Shown piece by piece: positions 1-4,180 of a stretch of DNA of 9,385 bases. This DNA comes from CAMCYM01 sp964405405 (GTDB lineage: Bacteria > Bacteroidota > Bacteroidia > Flavobacteriales_D > Sanyastnellaceae): positions 1-9,385 of the forward strand of contig CAYONT010000068.1 in the NCBI GenBank assembly GCA_964405405.1. The letters are read 5' to 3'. Both the position numbers and the translations under genes were made by a program. The notes beneath the pieces were generated by a model. That model searched no databases, was not told the DNA's origin, and was given only the letters and a program-made list of their open reading frames with translations. Position 1 is the stretch's first letter; the number at the start of each line of letters is the position of its first letter.

Positions 1-211
1 AATCGGACCGCCAATCCGCCAACGCCGCCCGCACCAAGCCCCCGATGTGCCGCACCACCTCCTGGATCCACTCCGCTTCTGTCGCGCCCTCCCGAACCAC
101 CCGCCGGCCCGCACCCTCCAGCGCCCGCAACCGCTGCGCCACCCGTTCCGTGATCAAAAGCTCGTACAGTCCTTCCGCTTCGGGCAACTCAGGGATGGGG
201 GTTCGGGCCAT
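1..211 (-). CDS. N-terminal fragment of a probable DUF3427-type DEAD/DEAH helicase (partial, runs off left edge)
   Basis: The minus strand is open from an ATG at 211 to the window edge, 70 codons. It begins MARTPIPELPEAEGLYELL and continues with a helical stretch rich in Arg, Ala, Glu and Leu ending near ALADWRSD. The pattern of a short Pro-rich start, then a (G)LYExLIT segment, an amphipathic helix and a second helix ending in an HxxxLVRxAL-like stretch resembles the start of superfamily 2 helicases that carry an N-terminal phospholipase-D-like region and a C-terminal DUF3427 domain. The family call rests on memory of that pattern; no helicase motif lies within the window. Codons end mostly in G (GCG, CGG, GTG, CTG), as in the amylase at 2801-4066 and unlike the genes between. 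No Shine-Dalgarno site precedes the ATG; an inverted repeat lies 24 bp upstream. That the frame is coding is fairly likely; the family is less sure. Confidence 0.45.
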   Translation of the reverse strand, partial: MARTPIPELPEAEGLYELLITERVAQRLRALEGAGRRVVREGATEAEWIQEVVRHIGGLVRAALADWRSD

Positions 212-234
212 GGTTCGTGGTGGTATTTGCGTTT

Positions 235-255
235 CGGAAGATAGGACATCTTCCG
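235..255. promoter_or_regulatory. 8-bp perfect inverted repeat, possible operator or hairpin
   Basis: The arms CGGAAGAT (235-242) and ATCTTCCG (248-255) are exact reverse complements separated by AGGAC. The repeat lies about 24 bp upstream of the ATG of the minus-strand helicase-like gene and directly abuts the hairpin array. It could be a dimeric repressor site or an RNA hairpin. There is no T-run after either arm, so a simple terminator is unlikely. The symmetry is seen directly; the function is inference. Confidence 0.35.
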
Positions 256-406
256 CCGCGCAGCGCGGCATCTCCCGTCTCCGCGCGCAGCGCGGTTTTT
301 CCCGCGCGCAGCGCGGTTTTTCCCGCGCGAAGCGCGGTTTTTCCCGCACGCAGCGCGGCATCTCCGCCGCGCAGCGCGGCATCTCCCGTCTCCGCGCGCA
401 GCGAGG
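255..406. repeat. Tandem GC-rich hairpin array, seven units, 21-bp period
   Basis: Seven copies of the core GCGCAGCGCGG or close variants start at about 258, 285, 306, 327, 348, 369 and 396. The start-to-start spacings are 27, 21, 21, 21, 21 and 27 bp. Units 2, 3 and 4 form CCGCGC-loop-GCGCGG stems with a GCA or GAA loop and are followed by TTTTT; units 1 and 6 form a slightly shifted stem; units 5 and 7 each have one broken pair. Positions 255-295 and 366-406 are a 41-bp direct repeat differing only at 293/404. The array lies between divergent genes and ends 13 bp before the start of the YdeI-like gene. Because the spacings are multiples of three, it is open in several frames on both strands, which creates spurious repetitive ORFs. 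Confidence 0.85.
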
Positions 407-414
407 TATATTCG
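407..414 (+). promoter_or_regulatory. Possible -7 promoter element before the YdeI-like gene
   Basis: TATATTCG matches the Bacteroidota -7 box TAnnTTTG at all but one fixed position and ends 4 nt before the ATG at 419. If used, the transcript would start at or very near the ATG and be leaderless. No TTG -33 element is seen at the usual spacing, because that stretch is taken up by the hairpin array. Confidence 0.3.
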
Positions 415-418
415 CCCC

Positions 419-1060
419 ATGCCCCCGAAGATCCACACCGTCACCGAGTACCTGACGTCCGGCTGCGGCCGTTGTGACAAGTTCGAGACCCCGGAATGCA
501 AGGTGCACCGGTGGCGGGAAGCCCTGGAGGCGCTGCGCGCCCTGTGCCTCGAGAGCGGGTTGACCGAGGAGGTGAAGTGGTCGCACCCCTGTTACACCCA
601 CCGGGGCAAGAACGTCGCGATTGTCGGGGCCTTCAACGACTTTTGTACCCTCGCCTTCTTCAAAGGGGCGCTGCTGCAGGACCCTGCGGGGCTGCTGGAG
701 ACCCAGGGGGAGAACGGCGCGGGCAGCCGGATTTTCCGGGTGACGCATGCAGGCCAAATCCCGCCCGCAGCGCCGACCCTGCGCGCCTACCTGCAGGAAG
801 CCATCCTGCTCGAGGAGACCGGCGCGCGGGCCCCGTCCCGGCCGGTGTCCGACTTCCCGGTGCCGGAGGAGCTGGCGGAGAAGTTCGCGGCCGATGCCAG
901 CTACGAGGCCGCCTTCCGGGCCCTGACCCCCGGCCGCCAGAAAGCCTACCTCCTGATCTTCGGGCAGGCGAAGCAGGCGGCCACCCGCCGGGCCCGCATC
1001 GAAAAGTATGCTGCGCATGTGATGGCTGGGAAGGGGCCACATGACGACTATGCTTGCTAA
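419..1060 (+). CDS. YdeI/OmdA-like protein with DUF1801 domain
   Basis: A 213-residue protein of the YdeI / OmpD-associated family, probably soluble and cytoplasmic. Family members have been linked to bacteriocin protection and envelope stress, but the biochemical role is not established. The N-terminal part (about residues 33-140) is DUF1801-like, with the typical GLTEEVKWSHPCYT and FFKGALLQD segments. The C-terminal part holds the conserved LTPGRQKAYLL motif (about 168-178) and a basic helix ending in GKG. Residues 16-30 form a CxxC-x7-C-x2-H cluster (C16, C19, C27, H30), an extension seen in some Bacteroidota homologues that could bind zinc. The ATG at 419 is chosen because longer upstream frames only translate the hairpin array. 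The stop is 9 bp before the pirin ATG, suggesting cotranscription. Confidence 0.9.
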   Translation: MPPKIHTVTEYLTSGCGRCDKFETPECKVHRWREALEALRALCLESGLTEEVKWSHPCYTHRGKNVAIVGAFNDFCTLAFFKGALLQDPAGLLETQGENGAGSRIFRVTHAGQIPPAAPTLRAYLQEAILLEETGARAPSRPVSDFPVPEELAEKFAADASYEAAFRALTPGRQKAYLLIFGQAKQAATRRARIEKYAAHVMAGKGPHDDYAC

Positions 1061-1065
1061 ATTTG
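1058..1065 (+). promoter_or_regulatory. Exact TAnnTTTG match before pirin
   Basis: TAAATTTG spans the stop codon of the YdeI-like gene and ends 4 nt before the pirin ATG at 1070. It matches the Bacteroidota -7 consensus fully and has the same 4-nt spacing to the start codon as the element at 407-414. No TTG is found near -33, so this could be chance, or a weak internal promoter giving leaderless pirin-terC mRNA. Confidence 0.3.
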
Positions 1066-1069
1066 GCCT

Positions 1070-1945
1070 ATGGACAGGAAAACGTTTCTCCGCAAGGGCT
1101 TGCTCGGCACGGGGGCATTCGTGACGGGGGCTGCAGGGGTGGGGGCCATGACGAACGCAATCGATGAACTAAAGCCGCTGGAACCCATGGGATTCAATCA
1201 CTTACCCAATGTCGACACACCCCGCACGCACCAATCGGTGCTGCACCGTGCGGCCACCAGGGGACGGGCCCAGCACGGCTGGCTGGACTCGCACCACACG
1301 TTCAGCTTCGCCAACTATTACAACCCGGAGCGGATGCACTTCGGGGTGCTGCGCGTCCTGAACGATGACTGGGTCGAGGCTGGACGGGGGTTCGGTACCC
1401 ATCCGCATGACAACATGGAGATCATCTCCATCCCGCTCGAAGGGGACCTCATGCACCGCGACAGCATGGGCAACGAGGCGGTCATCCGGCAGGGCGACAT
1501 CCAGGTCATGAGCGCGGGCACGGGCATCACGCACAGTGAGATGAACCGCAACCCGGACGCGCCGGTGAAGTTCCTCCAGATTTGGCTGTTCCCGAACCGC
1601 AAGCAGGTCGAGCCGCGTTATGGCCAAATCACGCTCAACGCCGCCGCCCCCCGCAACGCGCTCCACCAGATCCTGTCCCCGTCTCCGGACGACGAGGGGG
1701 TCTGGATCCACCAGGACGCCTGGTTCCACCTGGGCCGATTCGACGCCGGTGCGACCGCGGACTACACCGTCCGTCGCCCCGGCAACGGGGTTTACTGCTT
1801 CGTGATCGCGGGCCGCTTCCAAATCGGCGACACCACCCTCGAAACCCGCGACGGACTGGGCCTCTGGGACCTCGACGGTTTCTCCCTGGCCTCCCTCGAC
1901 CCGGACGGCCAGATCCTCCTCATGGACGTCCCCATGACCCTCTAA
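1070..1945 (+). CDS. Pirin family protein with Tat-like N-terminal segment
   Basis: A 291-residue bicupin of the pirin family. Characterised pirins bind Fe in the N-terminal cupin and act as redox-sensitive transcription cofactors or as quercetin 2,3-dioxygenases; the substrate here is unknown. The pirin core starts near residue 55. The predicted metal ligands are all present: H111 and H113 (GTHPHDNMEII) and H155 and E157 (GTGITHSEMN). The C-terminal cupin covers about residues 205-290. The first 30 residues (MDRKTFLRKGLLGTGAF...) are a basic start plus a hydrophobic stretch that resembles a Tat signal with RK in place of RR; such leaders are common in Bacteroidota pirins, so export is possible but unproven. 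It starts 9 bp after the YdeI-like gene. Its TAA stop is in the same frame as the terC start 12 nt further on. Confidence 0.93.
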   Translation: MDRKTFLRKGLLGTGAFVTGAAGVGAMTNAIDELKPLEPMGFNHLPNVDTPRTHQSVLHRAATRGRAQHGWLDSHHTFSFANYYNPERMHFGVLRVLNDDWVEAGRGFGTHPHDNMEIISIPLEGDLMHRDSMGNEAVIRQGDIQVMSAGTGITHSEMNRNPDAPVKFLQIWLFPNRKQVEPRYGQITLNAAAPRNALHQILSPSPDDEGVWIHQDAWFHLGRFDAGATADYTVRRPGNGVYCFVIAGRFQIGDTTLETRDGLGLWDLDGFSLASLDPDGQILLMDVPMTL

Positions 1946-1957
1946 TCCGCTCGCCCT

Positions 1958-2707
1958 TTGGAACTCATTCTGGCTTTTCTGACGCTCGCCTTCTTGGAGA
2001 TCGTCCTGGGTGTGGACAACATCATCTTCATCAGCATCCTGACCAACAAGTTGCCGGAAGGCGACCGCCGCCGGGCCCGCACGCTGGGGCTGGGTCTCGC
2101 GCTGTTCTTCCGCATCGCCATGTTGTTGAGCGTCACGTGGATCATGCAATTTACGGCGCCCCTGTTCCATGTGCTCGAGCACCCCGTCAGTGGGCGCGAC
2201 CTCGTGCTCGGCTTCGGCGGCTTCTTCCTGTTGTGGAAGTCGACCAAAGAAATCTTCTCCATCATGGAGCAGCACCATGCCCATCGGCATCCCGACCACG
2301 CCGATGGCGCCGAAGGGAAGAAGACGAACTTCGCCTCCATCATCTTCCAAATCGCCCTGCTCGACATCATCTTCAGCTTCGACAGCATCTTGACGGCCAT
2401 CGGCATGACCCAGGAACTCGGCATCATGATCGCCGCCATTGTGGTTTCCATGGCGGTGATGCTGCGCTTCAGCGGGGCCATCGCCCGGGTCATCGAGGTG
2501 CACCCGTCGCTTCAAATCCTCTCCCTGGCCTTCCTCATCCTCATCGGTGCATTCCTGATCGCCGAGGCGGCAGGCCAGCACGTCCCCAAGGGCTACATCT
2601 ACGTCGCGGTGGGGTTCTCGCTCGCTGTCGAGCTCATCAACATCCGGGGCCGGGTGCGCCAAGTGCCGCCGCCCGCCGCGAAGGATGGGGACGAGCCGCA
2701 AGCCTGA
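1958..2707 (+). CDS. TerC family integral membrane protein (TTG start)
   Basis: A 249-residue inner-membrane protein of the TerC/Alx family, associated with manganese export, metal loading of secreted proteins and tellurite resistance. About seven hydrophobic segments are visible. The two signature motifs are present: LEIVLGVDNIIF (E14, D20) and LLDIIFSFDSI (D136, D142). The loop at about 104-116 is rich in His and Asp (EQHHAHRHPDHAD), possibly a metal-sensing or metal-binding loop. The TTG at 1958 is the only reasonable start: the in-frame pirin stop is five codons upstream and no ATG or GTG lies between. The N-terminus is then only a few residues shorter than in typical homologues. The C-terminal tail is short and polar. 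It is probably cotranscribed with pirin. Confidence 0.92.
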   Translation: MELILAFLTLAFLEIVLGVDNIIFISILTNKLPEGDRRRARTLGLGLALFFRIAMLLSVTWIMQFTAPLFHVLEHPVSGRDLVLGFGGFFLLWKSTKEIFSIMEQHHAHRHPDHADGAEGKKTNFASIIFQIALLDIIFSFDSILTAIGMTQELGIMIAAIVVSMAVMLRFSGAIARVIEVHPSLQILSLAFLILIGAFLIAEAAGQHVPKGYIYVAVGFSLAVELINIRGRVRQVPPPAAKDGDEPQA

Positions 2708-2800
2708 CCTGCCATGATCGCTTCCTACCTCGAGGCTTGGCGCCGGTAAGCCGATTGGGGGAGGCGATGGGCTGCAAGCCCGATTCATCTGTAGAAAACC

Positions 2801-4066
2801 ATGTCGACGTACGGAACCCCTTTTGCCGGCGTGCCGGATGCGGCTGATGCCGTGATTTACGAAGTGAATCTGCGGGCGTTTAGCGGCTCGGGGGATTTGG
2901 CCGGGGTGACGGCTCGGCTGGACCACCTCGAGGCCCTGGGGGTGAATGTGATTTGGTTGATGCCCATCCATCCGCAAGGGGAGGTGAACAGCGTCAACTC
3001 GCCCTACTGCGTGCGTGACTTCCAGGCGGTGAGCCCTGAGTATGGGACCTTGGCGGACTTGCGGGCGCTGACGGATGCGGCGCACGCGCGGGGGATGGCG
3101 GTGCTGATGGACTGGGTGGCGAACCACACGTCGTGGGACCATCCGTGGTTGGAGAACGAGGGCTGGCACACGACGGATGCGGGGGGGAATGTGGTGCACC
3201 CGCCGGGGACGAACTGGTTGGATGTGGCGGATTTGGACTACGGAAATGAAGCGATGCGGAGGGAGATGCGGGCGGCGATGCGCTACTGGATCGAGCAGGC
3301 GAACGTCGACGGGTTCCGGCTGGATTACGCGGACGGGGTGCCGGCGGATTTTTGGATGGAGGCGCTGGGGGAGTTGCGCGCGATGCCGGGCCGGAAGCTG
3401 CTGTTTCTGGCCGAGGGCGACCGGAATGACCACTGGGAAGCGGGCATGGACTGGATGTTTGGCTGGGACGTGTACGAACGGCTCGGGACGGTGTTCGCCG
3501 AGGGGGGCCATGCGGCTTCCCTGTTTACGACGCACCTGCAGGAAAACGTGGGGGTGCCGGCGGGGCGCAGGCGCCTGTACTACACGACCAACCACGACAT
3601 GAGCGCGTGGGAGGAGACGCCGATGCAGCGGTTGGGGAGCGTGGAGGCGTGCCTGGCGGCGAGCGCGGCGACGCTGTTTCTGGGCGGGACGCCGTTGATT
3701 TACACGGGCCAAGAGGTGGGTCGGGTCGAAACGGTGCCGTTTTTCTCCAATACCTCGCTGGATTGGGATGCGAATGCCGACATGTTGGAGGCGTACCGGG
3801 CGATGTTTCAGGTGTATCGGGCGTTGCCGGCGGCGCGACGGGGCACCTGGGCGCACCATGCGTCGGCGGATGTGCTGGCGGTCCACCGGGTCCATGCGGG
3901 CCAGGAGGTGCTGGTGCTGGTGAATGTGCGGGGCGGCTCTCGGACTTGGCCCGTGCCGGAAGGACTGGCAGGGGAGTGGGTCGACGTGCTGGGGGGCGGG
4001 GAGCTGGAATTGGCGGGAACACACGCGTTGCCCGCGTACGCCTACCGCGTGCTCGCCCGGGGCTGA
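2801..4066 (+). CDS. GH13 alpha-amylase family glycoside hydrolase
   Basis: A 421-residue alpha-amylase-type enzyme predicted to cleave alpha-1,4-glucans by a retaining mechanism. The (beta/alpha)8 barrel covers about residues 15-345, with all four GH13 conserved regions: DWVANH (104-109), GFRLDYAD with nucleophile D175 and R173, LAEGD with acid/base E205, and NHD (264-266) with the transition-state stabiliser D266. A small C-terminal beta domain follows. No signal peptide or lipobox is visible, although close Bacteroidota relatives with the same YGTPFxxVPDxxDxVIYEVN start are often secreted; it may be cytoplasmic, or the exported start may have been lost. It lies 93 bp after terC. Codons end in G far more than in neighbouring genes (GCG, GTG, CTG, GGG), hinting at a different history or expression level. 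The exact substrate is not determined. Confidence 0.93.
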   Translation: MSTYGTPFAGVPDAADAVIYEVNLRAFSGSGDLAGVTARLDHLEALGVNVIWLMPIHPQGEVNSVNSPYCVRDFQAVSPEYGTLADLRALTDAAHARGMAVLMDWVANHTSWDHPWLENEGWHTTDAGGNVVHPPGTNWLDVADLDYGNEAMRREMRAAMRYWIEQANVDGFRLDYADGVPADFWMEALGELRAMPGRKLLFLAEGDRNDHWEAGMDWMFGWDVYERLGTVFAEGGHAASLFTTHLQENVGVPAGRRRLYYTTNHDMSAWEETPMQRLGSVEACLAASAATLFLGGTPLIYTGQEVGRVETVPFFSNTSLDWDANADMLEAYRAMFQVYRALPAARRGTWAHHASADVLAVHRVHAGQEVLVLVNVRGGSRTWPVPEGLAGEWVDVLGGGELELAGTHALPAYAYRVLARG

Positions 4067-4180
4067 GCATGCCTCCATCAGGCGCTCATCGGAGTCGGAA
4101 TGCAGCCGTTTGCATTGGATTTTTAGGCCAAACAACAGCACACAACCCGCATGTCAGCGTTGGGGTGTTGGGGTTGGCGC
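4067..4180. other. Convergent intergenic spacer
   Basis: A 114-bp spacer between the ends of the amylase and DUF5916 genes. A bidirectional terminator would be expected here, but only weak pairings are seen (GTTTG at 4108-4112 with CAAAC at 4129-4133 around TTTTT; AGCG/CGCT around a GT-rich stretch near 4156-4181). No gene is supported. Confidence 0.5.

Noticed and set aside
255..406. CRISPR array
   Set aside because: Repeats are too short, spacers are not unique sequence, the units are themselves palindromic, and no cas gene is near.
45..501. Several overlapping ORFs on both strands running through the hairpin array, with heptad-like repeats such as AQRGFSR
   Set aside because: The 21- and 27-bp spacings are multiples of three and the units contain no stops, so frames stay open automatically. 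The frames are mutually overlapping and show no family resemblance.
2714..2749. Tiny ORF (MIASYLEAWRR) between terC and the amylase
   Set aside because: Eleven codons with no ribosome binding site and no recognisable leader-peptide feature; expected by chance.
2769..2781. Hairpin GGGCT-GCA-AGCCC before the amylase as a terminator
   Set aside because: The 5-bp stem is short and is not followed by a T-run. It may matter for leader structure, but termination is not supported.
1202..4141. A 979-codon open frame on the minus strand under pirin, terC and the amylase
   Set aside because: It is antisense to three well-supported genes, its product is Arg/His/Pro-rich low-complexity sequence with no recognisable domain, and long antisense frames are expected in GC-rich DNA.
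4150..4180. GT-rich stretch with two GGGG runs as a possible G-quadruplex
   Set aside because: Only two runs of four G are present with shorter GG pairs after them, so a stable three-layer quadruplex cannot form.
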